Shown here: positions 11,613-23,933 of the stretch, piece by piece
Layout: each line of letters starts with the position of its first letter
Position numbering within the stretch: position 1 is the first letter of the stretch
Origin: Tetrapyrgos nigripes
Taxonomy: Eukaryota > Basidiomycota > Agaricomycetes > Agaricales > Campanellaceae
NCBI GenBank assembly: GCA_013368315.1
Contig: JAACJM010000012.1
Coordinates: 930,001-994,000 of the forward strand
Length of the DNA: 64,000 nucleotides
Direction: 5' to 3'
Program-made: the position numbers and the translations under genes
The notes under the pieces: model-generated
Told to the model about the DNA's origin: nothing
Database searches by the model: none
Seen by the model: only the letters and a program-made list of their open reading frames with translations

Positions 11613-12051
11613 ATGGGGTATGTGTTGATCCTATATCTCGCACCAGCAGGGCGTCACATTTGATTCATTTCGCGTTCTAGAATCACTATGTCAATCTGCG
11701 CAGCTCTCCCTGCCCTACTTGCCCCAGTAACGGCATGCTTCCAGAGCTTGACAGATCTACTCACGTATGTTGCAGTTGTGTATTCCACACCTTCACATGG
11801 AGCTCACTACATTGCCTTTGACAGGAGAGCCCACGATACCAAACAGAAGAAACATGAGACGAAGCAGAAGGTGGAGGGTGGCGAAGGAGGCGACACAGGC
11901 GGGTCGGGTGGCGGCCAACAGCCACAAGTTGTCGTCGTGAAAGAAGGCGGAGATAATGGAGGTAAGGATATTCAAAGTGTTTCGTTGTCTAGTGGTGACT
12001 AACTTCATCGTCAATACCTCTGAAGGAGGAAACCAACAAAATGAGAAGTAA
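11613..12051 (+). CDS. Small uncharacterised protein with hydrophobic N-terminus and glycine-rich tail
   Basis: Predicted from splice logic rather than homology. Exon 1 (11613-11617) supplies ATG GG, and a GT-AG intron joins it to 11681-11764. Another intron (11765-11824) joins a third exon, and a GTAAG donor near 11962 joins the last piece, ending TAA at 12049-12051. The product is about 85 residues: MGITMSICAALPALLAPVTA, a hydrophobic stretch, then a Lys/Gly-rich hydrophilic tail (HDTKQKKHETKQKVEGGEGG) and a GGGNQQNEK end. The N-terminus could be a membrane anchor or carry a lipid (Gly2, Cys8), but this is a guess. Function unknown. It is convergent with the beta-galactosidase gene. Confidence 0.5.
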
Positions 12052-12219
12052 GAGTGTCAATGAGACTTTCATGGACTGCGACGCTGCCAGCGTCGGTGTA
12101 TTATATACCATTTTCATGTTGCACCACATCATACAATTACTAGTAATGATACCAGCTTGGACTTGTACTCCGTTTGCCCTCGAGCAGTCATCCGTGCCAG
12201 TAATCATCAGGCTCTCCGA

Positions 12220-15200
12220 TCAGTACACTCCAGGTCGAGATGTCCAGTCAGGCATCGGTGCATTGACCACCGAACGCATACTGCTGTCAGTCTTGGATGT
12301 TATTTTCAATTCCAATGCTGCGAACTTGGCTCCGTCAGGACCGGCAGCCCAGAGAGATACAGCTAGTGTATTGGAGCCCTGATATTTCAGAATGCCTTGG
12401 GCTATAAAAGATGACTGTCGGTCCTTCTCTCGTTTAAATAGGAGGTGTCTGAGACTCACGAACAGGAAACACGGTCTGTGGTCCAATATGATTGACTAAC
12501 GAGCAGATTAACGACCGATTGGAAGGCTCCAAAGCATGGTCGCAGACTTACTATATTTCCCAAATTGGTATCCATTCACGTAAAACTAAGAGACAGGAAT
12601 TCAGTGAGCGGTGAGCTTTGCATGAGGGAACACTGAAGCTGACCTGACTTCTGAACTGAGAATCGGTCGCATTCGACACTACAAGGGCCATAGGATAGTC
12701 CACTCCAGAAGGTACGTTCAGATCGAAGGTTGTCCTGATTCCCGGCGTCAAAATACACGCACAACGTCTGGAAAGAAGAGCACGAACCTGTAGAAGCTCA
12801 CTCCAGGTTGAGAAATGCCTGTCGTTGGTGAGCCTGACTTCCAATGACCGTCGGGATATCCGGGAAGATGCCAGCCCTGACGCTCAGCAAAGAGCCCTCC
12901 TTCGTTTAGTGGACCACGGGTTTTGTCGACGTACTGATAAAAGCAAAAAGACATCGGCACTTCAGCTTCAAAAACAGTCCTGGCATTACATAACTAACGT
13001 TTTCACCACCCAGATTTCCAGTGACCTTCCAAACGGTTACTTGCGTCTCATTGCTTCCTAGAAACTCGAAACTCTGGATACCCCTCGGGGTCTTGAAAAA
13101 ATCATCAGCTGACCACCAATTCGTCTCTATTCCCATATGATCTTGAAGCACTGTGAGTACATAGGCTCCTTTCTTTAGAGTTGTCGGAAAATTGAATGAG
13201 CCTTCAAACGTTGCATGGGCAGCATCACCTTCCCAAGAACCTAGGAAAGTAGAATCCAACCAAACAGAGTATCCGAAAGCTGTTCCACCCCAAACATCAA
13301 GCTTGACCCCGGTTTCCGAGCCCGTAGCGTTGAAGTGTCCTCTCCAAAGAATGTTGCCGGTATGGTATCCGTACAAACTGGCAGCGAGAGAGGCATTTAC
13401 TTGAACACCCGAAACTGGGAAGGTGGCTGCGCGGTTTGCGACAGTCCACAAGTCGTCAGAGTAGTGGGAGGAGATTTCGGGGAGACTGTCCGCGGTTTTC
13501 TACAAGTGTGTACGGGAGAGTGGATGAGAGACAATTAAATGATGAATAAAGTAAGACGTTACCCAATGTCTCAGGTCGGGTAGTGAGACTTCAGGCAAGG
13601 TAGCGGACACTTCACTGGTCTTCAAGGTTCCATACACAGTTTTGCTGGTTTGAAGAGCCTTGCCATTGAACTTCACCACCTTGGATGACGCAGCGGGAGC
13701 GATAATTTCCAATGACGGAACGGTCGTGTTCAGATCGCCAGCAATGGAGAGAGTATCCCCAGAAATGGACACAGAGCGCATTAAATAGCCGCCCTTGATG
13801 ATGATTGGGTTCTCTGTGCTAAAGTGGGTGAAAGAACCGGTGGACGGTGGGTGAAGGACCCAGAAGTCGTAGGCAGTATCACGGTCTAATAGAAAGAAAA
13901 CAATAGCGTATCAGTGACGGGGCACCCTTTTAAAAACGAATCTGACCTAAAATGTATAGAAGAATGTTTGACCCGACTTCAACAACGGTCTGTCCAGACG
14001 TTTCGTATTGCAGCGTCAAGGAGTTGCCGCTTATATTCTGTTGCTTGACATTACCCGAGCCAGAGACCACAGCTGCCGTAGGAACGTCGGTGTCGAACTT
14101 GAAAGCTGTCTCGTGCAGTTCGCCTTCATTGCCATATACAAGGATGATGTCGTGTCCGTCAATGGTCGCCCTTCAAAATAGATCCGTTACTCGAAGAGTT
14201 ACAAGGGGTTTTTTTCTCCCTTACTCACCACGTGAATATCTCTCCGGTAGAGTATAACAATATGGTAGACCCAGCCTTGTAGTCGACGACGTGTATCTTG
14301 GAATCCTTTCCATTAAGCGTCAATTCACCACCTAACTGTGGAATGGTCAACTCCCCGATACTTGTCGGGACCGTCAGCTTGTATTTCTGGATCGCGTCCG
14401 TAGAAGCATCGGTTTGCCTACACAAGTAGATCAGTGAGATGAGCATTAGTCGGAGATAGCAGAGAATAACGGGATAAAACTGAGCACACCTGACCACATA
14501 AAAGCCTGTCTGGTTCCCGACAGCATCCAGAGTCTGAGTTGTTTTCAAAGCATCGTTCCCAGTAAACGTTGCTTGTGATGCGAAAATATTCATTGGTCTG
14601 GATGTCAAAAAGGCTGGTGAAACTGCCCAAAAATTGGCTTGCAGTTTGAGCTCGTAGTATTTTTCTCGAAGGGAGCGATCTTCAGCTATAGCAGCACCCT
14701 ACAATCAGCAATTGAATGCCGCAGCGGTCAGTAAGTTATGCAAATGATCATATCCAGAAAATAACTTACATAGTCATATGAAGTATACACCCCCGGAGAC
14801 GCAATCCCACCCCAATTCGTACCACCATACAACATGTATAGATTGAGCATCGTGGTTGACATGGCGAATTCGTTTTTGTAGAAAACTACAACATAGCGCG
14901 ACAGTCAGTCCAACATAACGCGTCGTCCTTGACGGTAACTTACCTCGTTCAAATTCAGGTCCAGTGAGGATAGCACAATTCGCATAGCCGGGGCCGCCCC
15001 TATTGGTCGTTAGTTGTTAGTTATTGGCAAGGTTCAGTGAAAAAAGGGAACACAGAAAGCTCACCAGCTATCAATGGCACCACCCTGGAATTCATAGACA
15101 GCATTGGGATCTTCTGGGTTGAAACCTTCGTGTGCTCCAAAGAAGTATCTGAGGGTGATATGAGCTCAATAAAATATGTACAGAAATAGTAACGACGCAC

Positions 15201-16346
15201 TCTGGAACAGCATCTGCAAGCCAAGTGGTTGGATGGGTGCAGTCAAATCCATTTGGATAGGAATCGTAGCCTAGGTTCAAATTCGGGTACGGATGCAATG
15301 GTAGTTTAGCAGTAATTGTAGCAAAGCGGTGAAAAGTACACACCATAAACGTCAACCCCGAGATAATGTCCACCGGGCCAAGCATCATTGTGCGTAATAG
15401 GGACAGTAATTCCAGCTGCATGCTGTGTATACAGACAGATACAACTCAGTACAACCTCTGGATTGATAGTTGTTCCCAACGTACCAGATCTTCAATTAAC
15501 CTCGTTTCGTACTCAAAATCTTCGGTATAAGGTGCTTGGTATCCACTATACTCATTCTCGGCCTGTAAAGTGATGTTGTTGAGATTTGAGAAAAGAAAGG
15601 AAAGATAGACCATTCACTTGTACAAGAATGATAGGACCACCATTAGTGATTTGATTTTCAGCCAATTTGGCACCGACGGTTTTGATATAGTTCTGGTATG
15701 CTTCTACATAAGAAGAATTGGACGTTCTCCAAAGTCCATCGACGTTGGTACCCCACCCTGGGAGGCCACCTCCTGCTGTTTCTGCATTGATGTATGGACT
15801 GGAGATTGATTAAATCAGCTTACGGTCCTGGCTTATTTGAAGAGCGAGACGTACCCAGGCCGAGCAATCAGGTATATTCCGGCTTCCATAGCGGCGTCGA
15901 AAAAAGGTTGCAGATCACGAAACCCTTCGAAAGAGATTTCACCACGCTTAGGCTCCAGGATTCCCCAGAAGATGTAGAAGGAGACTACGTTAAAGCCCAG
16001 AGCTCTGATGTCTTTCAGTTGCTAGGATAAACTAGGAGTATTCAATCGGACGTACTTGACTTTTTGGAAGACATCTAAATGCAGACTCTGAACTGGCATC
16101 CTGTAAGGGTGTATCTCTCCACCAAAAAGCCCGATGCGTTTCCCATTGATCATGAATGAGTATTGGTCCCATGTTACCTAGAGAAACTTTCAGAAGCATG
16201 GTAAACAGAAACTTTGCAAGACATACAATATCTTGCAATCCAGTAGTCTGCGTCTGTCGGAGAACATGTCGACCTGAAATACTTGGCGTTCTCGCAGCAA
16301 AACCGGACAACGCAAAAAATAAGACCAGGAGAGCAGAAAGAAGCAT
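12220..16346 (-). CDS. Secreted beta-galactosidase, glycoside hydrolase family 35
   Basis: Extracellular exo-beta-galactosidase that releases terminal galactose from plant galactans, xyloglucan side chains and similar. The start at 16346 gives a signal peptide ([18 protein letters not shown]). The GH35 catalytic barrel begins [28 protein letters not shown]; the family signature GGPIILVQV then ENEYSGYQ, with the acid/base glutamate, is split by an intron near 15540-15640. [18 protein letters not shown] and FEFQGG-type barrel parts follow. The accessory beta domains 2-5 are present, including [20 protein letters not shown], the jelly-roll with [19 protein letters not shown], and the C-terminal [19 protein letters not shown]. 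More than twelve short introns interrupt it. About 1000 residues, usual for fungal GH35. I see no lesion. It is head to head with MED13. Confidence 0.95.
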
Positions 16347-16761
16347 CGGGTTTGGAGCAGGAGGTTTGACGGAAGTCAGCCTATTTTATGTTAGTCGTAG
16401 AAAACTCGGACTATCTTCATGAAGACTGAGGTACAGACAAGACGGGGTGACCATTACACTGATAGGCACAGAAGATTCTTGTCTTGGACCGGGCCGCTAC
16501 AAGAAAGTTTTACAGTCCACTAGGGAAGATATACATGTGTCGTGTGATGAGCAGGATTCCATGTCCGACGATAGACCGACATAAGGACTATGTAGCTTTA
16601 GAGCAATATCTTCCTGTTTGAAAATAAGTTGATGAACGTTTTACAAAGTGCTACTAGCTAGGCACATACCAGACTCAAAGGAGATCTCGTATCACCTAGA
16701 CGCCCGCTGCGGTGAATGGAGCAGACGGAAACGCTTCGGATGACCTAAGCAGTGCAGCTTT
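16347..16761. promoter_or_regulatory. Divergent intergenic region between the GH35 gene and MED13
   Basis: About 415 bp that must hold the promoters and 5' leaders of both head-to-head genes. No coding potential and no repeat seen. No specific regulatory site could be called with confidence. Confidence 0.45.
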
Positions 16762-19700
16762 ATGTCTCTCAGTTCTGCTATCCTCGCCTCAGAGGTCTTG
16801 CTAGCAGATGCCATCCTCTGTCTAGTCTACAATCCCACCGAGCAGACCAGGAGAATCATACAGTCTACAAATGGCGACAAGCCGTTGAGGGACTCATGGC
16901 TCTATTCAACCTCCGAGGACGATACCCTGTTTGTATTTCGAATAGGTGTCCCATTGCAAGAGGAGTCGGAACAGCTTGACTTGGATGTGCCACCAACAGA
17001 GAAGAGGGCATTCTCTCCCAGGGATATTTATCACTCTACAGAATCTTGGCTGAAGCTTCTGTGGAACCAATTTCTCTCCGCCGTTGCGTCTCGAGTGGTG
17101 GATGATATTGTATTGTCTGCCCCATCCTCCTCGTCATCTTCATCTTCTTCGACGGCTGTTTACAGAATGCGTGGCTCTGGGTTTGTCATGGGCCATAGAA
17201 CAGTGTCTAACGAGTGGACCGTTGGTTGGGAATACCGAGCAAAGTCCAGGTGAGTGATTCCTTGCTTATCTCCGTCCACTCTGTTCTGACTTGATATTTT
17301 ACGATAGACCACTGGTACATACTCATCTTCAACTACTCCTCTCCACTTCCTCGTCCCAACTGAGTTTTATCATCCACCCCATGTTGACGCTTACACCATA
17401 CCTACTTCTTACGGACGCTCCATCGCCGCCGAATTCCGGTGACCCATTAACCTTGCTTCCGTTCGGGACACCTGCGTACTTTTTGCACACATACACCGCC
17501 TCTACCTCTGCAGTGACCGCGCAGTTTCGAGACGCGTTCAAGGGGCTCGGAATCGCCGTAGGAGACTGGGAAGCCGGTTTCAATCCAATCACTCAAGACC
17601 GACGAACAGGCAAAGGGAAAGGCAAAGCGGACACGTCGTATGTCATTGCCTACATACCTATCCGAAGCCGTACACATGGTCAGTCCCAGTCCGACGGGTC
17701 CGATACGCCCGAGCAGCACGAGAAGGGTTTGACAATTATCTACCCTTCTCGTCTGTGCATGGTCTTTGTTTCGCCGCAAATTGCCGCCGACGCAGGGCGT
17801 GTACCGCTCCCGCAATGCAACTTTCCTGCTCTACCGGCGCCGCTACAACCAAGTCCGTTGGTTCCACCCATGTACCCTCCATGTTCTAATATTGCCGGTG
17901 CAAGTAATATGAGCAATGCTGGTACTAATGCATTGACTGCAGGTGCTAGTACGCCGACCGCGATGGCGACACCTTTCTCTCCGGGCACGCCATCCGTACC
18001 TCGTTCCGCCACCGGGCCTGGACCTGGGCCGTTACGTGTGTCAACTCCGGTTGGGACGATGACGATGGGTCCTCAAACATCCAGTACACCTGTGAGTGGC
18101 CGGGATGCGAACAAGTTTGATGTCGAATTTGGTCTTGCCTCGCCTTGGACACCCCATACTTCTCAAACACAACAAACGCTCAAAGCATTCAGGAACATGG
18201 TTCTAAGGAGGAGCTTGAGTGGGCCTGCGATCTCCAAGATGAACAATCTGACGTCGAGTGCTACCCCTCAAGCACAAGGTCCTGAACAGTCATCATCATC
18301 CCAACCGTCCACACCATCGCCTGTAGGTATTGCCACTGCTGGTATCGGTGCAGATGCACGCACTTTACATCATGTGGCGAGACAAGTGAGCGATTATGTG
18401 GATGCAGTCGCGAGGGAGAGGGATAAGGAGCGGGAGAGGATGAGACAGCAGCAGCAGCAGAGTCAATCAGGTACACCCACATCATCTGGTACCGTACGTG
18501 GAGGAGTGCATCAACCTTCTGCGTCTGCATCTACTTCATTACGATCTGCGCCGGCTGTGATGGCACCAATACCTGGAGTGCCTACATCATCTTCAAGTTC
18601 GATGCCTTTTCCAATGGGTATTTTACCTACTGGACCACCTGGGCACATGCCTCCTTCTATGCCATCCGGCCAAATTGGTGGACTCACCCAACAACAGCTG
18701 CAGAACTTCTATCCCTCGCCACCGCAGACAAACCCACCTTCTGTGAACTCGTCTGGCTCAACTGGAATGAAGGATGGACCGACGGGACATATTCCGCCTC
18801 CTTTGGTACTAAAGAACGAAAGTCTGGCCACTATGGTGACATCGAATCCTCCATCAACACCTGCTCCTTTGAGTGCAGGTGTGAGGTCGAACACTGGAGA
18901 AGGACCTGGTTCTGAATATCAGCAGCAGCATCAAGGACATGAAATGATGGTCATTGAACAAGAAGTTGTTGACGTGAAGATGGACATTGACGGTACTCCT
19001 GATGAAGGAGTCAAGCAGGAAGACAAGGACAAACCTATAATGCCTCCTCCAGCATCTAATCCTTCTTTCAATGGCCTCAACGAGTCAGGGGTATTCGGTG
19101 GACTACCTGGTATGGGTATGGGTATGGATATGGATAATATGATGGGCATGGGTGGTTTCGGGATGATGGGGATGAATGGGCTGGGTGAGATGGACATGGG
19201 GATGGATATGAATATGAATATGAATATGAACATGAACATGGATATGGGAATGGGTATTGGTTGGGGCGATTGGAGTTTTGATAGCAACAACAATAATACT
19301 ACGACGACTACAAACACAAACACCTCCAACGCAGCAGTCACAGCATTTCCTACTCCATCATCCTCGACACCGCTGATGCAGAACAAGAGTGTTCCACTTC
19401 CCTCGTCCAATTCAGCTCCGTCTAGTTTAACTCATCAACCTCGAAAACCTTCTGCAGCATATTCGCAATCTACACAGACACACCATCCACATCCCAGTCA
19501 TCCCACTCATACGATTGTACCGGATTTCGAAGCCGATTTCACAGAGGATGATTTCGACTTTTTCGACAAACCTTCGACTTCTGGTGGTCTTGACTTTGGC
19601 GTTGGTGTCGTCGATGATCATTCGCATTTAGGTGCTTTAGCAGGCTCAGCCTCAGCTGGATCTGGTCCTGGGCCTCCCGGAATTTCACCGGGAAAACCGC

Positions 19701-22700
19701 AATCGCAATCTTATTCTCATACTTCTCCAGCTGGATTCGGTACCCCGTCGTTTCATTCAACACCATTCAACGCTTTTCATGCACCAGGTTCATCTCCTCC
19801 AAATCACTCTCATCCTACACACATGCAAACTCTTGGCCATCCAACTCCTATTTCTACTATGCCATCTCCTTGGCCTCTTGGTTCTGCTCCCACCCCCGGT
19901 GCTGCTGGAGCAACACCCTCAGTACAAGGTGGAGGAGTTGGTGGGTTTATGACGCCAGGTCAAACGCCCATGATGATGATAGAAGAAGCGAGTAATGTGA
20001 ACGTGAATGTCGAAGTGGATTTGGATGTGCGTATAGATAATGCACAGAGGGAGCAGATGGATAGCGACGTCGGAATGAACATAACTAGGGGAGGAAAGTT
20101 CTCTCCCATCATCTTTGGACGAAGTCATCACGAGGCCGACGGGAAGTATAGGGATAGGACTGGAAAGTTTTCGGATCGAAGAGTGAGGAAAAGGTCGGCG
20201 TTGCCTAGTCCCAGTCCTTCTGCGGGAAGTGATGATGAAGGGGATGATGCGAGGATAAGAGGAGACGGTAGAAGCAAGGATAAGCATAGTTGGACCTCTG
20301 TCAAGAATACAAGAACGGTGATGGACGTGAGGAAGCCAATACCAGTCAGAATCAATTCTAGAACTCTTGCTGGCTGGCAAAACAAGTATAATCGTGCTAC
20401 AGACCCTCGTTTTGGTGTCGTGGAGAGGCTGAAAAGTCGGAAGCGTCATGCCCTGGAACCCGCAAAACCGGCATACTTTCCTGGCCGTAAAGTCAGCACA
20501 GATGCCTCCCCAGCATTGGGTTGGCCTCCCTTAACACCTGCATACTTTCCTGGCCGTAAAGTCAGCACAGATGCTTCCCCAGCATTGGGTAGGCCTCCCT
20601 CGACACCCACCTCGATCATCTCAGACTCTGATGTGGATCAAGACGATGACGCAGGCAAAGATGATTCAGACTCTTCATCGTCAGACAATGAAGAAGAAGA
20701 TGTCGACGATGCCAATACGACAATGACGGACGAAACTCCCCTCTCGAGACCCACTACCCCTCCACCTTCTTATCTGCCTTTAGGTCCCTCGCTATTGCAA
20801 ACAGGTTTCAAATATGCAAAGTTACTGCCACTTAGTGTACCTCTGAGAGGCGGCAACGATGTGCCTGTAGGATCAAGTACAGCCCAAAATACAACTGCTA
20901 ATACCGGTGGTATGGGATTGACTCCTCCTGTATCTGTACCGACACCTGTCTCTCCAGCTGCAGCCGTGGACGACGAGACCGAGAAATTGAGATCTTTTGA
21001 AGCCGCTGCTGAAATGGTTGCACGAGAAGTGGTTGACAATTGTGTATGGGCTGATGCATGGCGATGTTCTGACTTCGGAAGTCCGGGTGGCAATATTAAT
21101 ATGGATGATGAAGGCGGTGGTCGGGTTTCAAGTAGAGCTAGTTCAGGAGGAATATGGAGTCATATACAAGCTCAAAAGATCTGGCCCGCTGATGTTCTGG
21201 TGGTAAAGCACCTACTGAATGGAGTGAGAGGGTTAGAAGGACCATTGACTCTAGGGCATGTATTTGAGGAAGGTGAGTTATATCTCTAGTCTCTTCTATA
21301 TGCTTTCAGGCTGATCCTCACTTCAAGACATGTCTTCAGTCCCTCCTCCGGTCGTCTCGCCTCCCAAATCTGATTCGCGAGCTATGTATCCTCTGGACCC
21401 ACCAATGATCACTATCGGCAAAGGAGATGTGGTCATACAGGTTGCCCCAACGGCCCTTCGATTCTGGGAGAAGCTTGGCCTTGGTCCACGTGAGGGAAGG
21501 AAAGACGTAACTGCATTTGTACTTTTCGAAGACGATGGTGAATGGAGACAGCAACAAGTTGAAGTCTGGTTGTCGAATCTTGCTGCCTTGTACCGGGTAA
21601 GCTTGCTTTTCGAAGAATTCCAGATGAGGTTGCGAATTGATTTCTTTTTAGGGCAAGAACCTTGGCGACATAACACCTGGTCGAAGTAGTTTCTGCCAGA
21701 AAGATGGTATCGTACCTTTGCGGTTCGATCCATCTTTCTACAAGAATCTAGGTATGTGTCAAATTAGTATGAAGAAGCATTTAATGAGGATTCGTGTAGT
21801 CAATTTCGTTGCGAGCTTGCCAACACCTCAATCAAGTTTGGTGTTCTTTCTGATCACTCCTCTCAATGAGATGAACCTGTCTTCCTCTCTTCTACAACGA
21901 GTTCTCTGCTCCGTTAAACAAGCTTTGGAGACCTATACTGAAGCACAGATTGTGTTCCAGTTCATTCCCGAAACTCTTATTTTGGGTTCAACGGATGTGT
22001 CCTCCCCGCAAGACGACGGAACACCTTTGCTCTGTTGCTCTATCTATAACCGCATTCTACACCCCGTGGACCGCTCGATGTCGCGTCGGTTCTTCGAAAA
22101 CGGAGAAAGAATCCGGAAATACTTCCAAGCGCCGGCTTACACACTTGCCAGAGTACCAAGCGAGAACAAGGTCACATATTCGTGCAGACCGAATGCTTCT
22201 CTCGATGTCCTTGATCGCCACCTGCTTCTTCATGTTGGGTACCAGATCTATGGTAAATGGCTTTTCGCCGCATGTGTGGATCAACGAGGGGAGGCACACG
22301 ACGTCGGCATTTGGTCAATTGACGACGTGATCAAGGAAAGAGATGATTGCAAGTCAAACGAAGAACCGCTGGTCAGCAAAGTCTGGGATTTTGCGATGCG
22401 GTTTGCAGAGAAAGCCAATGTAGAATGGAGAGTTGCATTTGCTAAGCTAGGGACCATGAGGCAGGCTGAATTGGATGGTGATTACTCTCATTTTAATCCT
22501 CTCAAATCAGCGCTGACTGAAACATTTGTAGCTTGGTCGAGTCATCTCTCTAAGACACTTCACACTTTGCGTACTGGGTTGCATGTCTCCATTCTCTGCG
22601 TCGAACCGTCCACACCCTGGATCTTCCTTCCAGAAAGCCCGAAGCCCATTTCCTCCAGCCAGTCCCTTGGGCGAGCTTCCTCTTCTCTGAAACCTCATTC

Positions 22701-23235
22701 ATCATCTGTGGTTCGCTCTGTCTCTTCATCCTCGTCAAAGTCATCTTCCCGGAACCAAATCTTCGTTGATATGTCAACAACCATGTATGCATTGTTTGAA
22801 AAGACTACTTTGCCTTTATCTGCACCGCCTACCCTAGAGGCTTTCGGTCTGGAGCATACAGTCGTCACGGACCATGATTCCCGCTCTCAGAGTGATTCAC
22901 TCCCCCTTCTCCCATTGCATACTTCCATGCTCATACGAACATCTTCAACCACCATTTCCTTTTCCTCGTTGACCTCACCTGCCATGCTCCATATTCATCT
23001 TCTCTATGCTATCAAATCACCAGAATGCTCGTATGCTATCAGCGATACGTCGAATCGCCAGCTACACCGAGATATCACATATTCATATCATGGTCTGACG
23101 ATACTCTCAGTGGAAAGGTGGCATCTAAATTCCGGCAAAAACTCGATGTTGCCATTCCATCTAGCAGCAGTGGAAGCCATGAAAAATGCAATTCATGGCG
23201 AAAATACTGCTCTGGATGTGGTCAATACCGCTTGA
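16762..23235 (+). CDS. MED13: Mediator complex subunit 13 (kinase module)
   Basis: MED13 (Srb9/Ssn2) joins the CDK8 kinase module to core Mediator in the nucleus. Exons: 16762-17251, 17309-21272, 21328-21596, 21652-21751 and 21800-23235. A TGA lies just upstream in frame, so Met at 16762 is the first possible start. The MED13 N-terminal domain covers roughly residues 1-300 (ADAILCLVYNPTEQ, LKLLWNQFLSAV, PLVHTHLQLLLSTSS). The centre is long, low-complexity and Ser/Pro/Thr-rich, with glutamine, acidic and Met/Asn/Asp/Gly tracts. The conserved C-terminal domain starts near KNLVNFVASLPTPQSSLVFF and includes LILGSTD, VPSENKVTYSC and DRHLLLHVGYQIYGKWLFAACVD, ending LDVVNTA. About 2080 residues. Two internal tandem repeats lie in the disordered part. 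No lesion seen. Confidence 0.92.
19105..19262 (+). repeat. Met/Gly/Asp/Asn codon repeat inside MED13
   Basis: Imperfect ATG-based hexanucleotide repeats (ATGGGT, GATATG, AATATG, AACATG) encode runs such as GMGMGMDMDNMMGMGG and MDMNMNMNMNMNMDMGMG. The tract is in a disordered region and is a likely site of slippage length variation. Confidence 0.9.
20471..20608 (+). repeat. In-frame 69-bp tandem duplication inside MED13
   Basis: Two adjacent 69-bp copies start at 20471 and 20540 and encode AYFPGRKVSTDASPALG twice, followed by WPPLTP or RPPSTP. The copies differ at only a few bases, so the duplication is recent. It keeps the frame. Confidence 0.93.
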
Positions 23236-23700
23236 CTGACCTTCCTGCTTTCCCTATTCATTTTTCTTTACATAATTTTTGGTTTACTTACGTTACGGAA
23301 TCTTGGGTGCTTTACTTGCTTTTCATCTTTGTTGTCATCGTGTACTTATCTTTGTTGTAAATGTTCTTGATTTTCTTGCTCGTCTTCTTTCTTCCTCGTT
23401 TTGCATCATCACGCATCGTCCGTCAATCATCCCACTTACATTTCCTCCGCGCATAGACTTTCATTTTCCTTACATCTACCTTCGTATACTTTTGTAGTAA
23501 TGGCCAACTTCATCGTCTTCCTTTTCCACCATGGCCAGGTATATATCATGTATCTAGATAAGCTAGTCCTGAGGCTATGGATAATCTGCGTTGCATACCT
23601 TATTGTATCAATCAATATGTTTCTTGGAATGCTTTTATTGGTATACGGATTCAATGGTGGAGTAAAGAGACATCTAACTCACAAGTACTTACGGTTGCGC
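23236..23700. other. MED13 downstream region, no gene recognised
   Basis: T-rich sequence following the MED13 stop codon; likely 3' UTR and terminator of MED13. Open frames here have biased, low-complexity translations and are not supported. Confidence 0.5.
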
Positions 23701-23703
23701 GAC

Positions 23704-23717
23704 AAAAAGAACCAAAA
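23704..23717 (-). terminator. RNA polymerase III T-run terminator for the tRNA gene
   Basis: On the minus strand, T4 (23714-23717) and then T5 (23704-23708) lie 16-30 nt beyond the 3' end of the tRNA, the expected termination signal. Confidence 0.7.
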
Positions 23718-23732
23718 GTACACTCTCTGAAG

Positions 23733-23810
23733 CTGCCCCAGAGAGGCTCGAACTCTCGACCTTCCGATTACATAACAGTCGGACGCTGTAACCAACTCAG
23801 CCATGGGGCA
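23733..23810 (-). tRNA. tRNA-Asn (GTT) with an apparent 4-nt intron
   Basis: The minus strand folds as a complete cloverleaf. Acceptor TGCCCCA pairs with TGGGGCA (discriminator G). The D arm is GCTG-AGTTGGTTA-CAGC, the anticodon stem TCCGA/TCGGA, the variable loop AGGTC, and the T arm GAGAG-TTCGAGC-CTCTC. The anticodon loop reads CTGTTATGTAA, 11 nt rather than 7. Taking out TGTA, or an equivalent four bases just after position 37, leaves the normal CTGTTAA loop with anticodon GTT. The body resembles yeast tRNA-Asn. Total 78 nt, or 74 after removal, a normal length. Confidence 0.93.
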
Positions 23811-23933
23811 GACAATTACTCAAGCAAGCATTAACTATGGTATCTACAGAGAGGCACAAAACGCATAAATACAACTCCTTTTACAGAAGAAAAACATGTA
23901 CAGGTAGGAGACAAACGAAGAACGTCAAAGGAT

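Noticed and set aside
18931..19410. Minus-strand frame of 159 codons rich in Ile, Pro, Met and Phe
   Set aside because: Antisense of the MED13 Met/Asn/Gly repeat.
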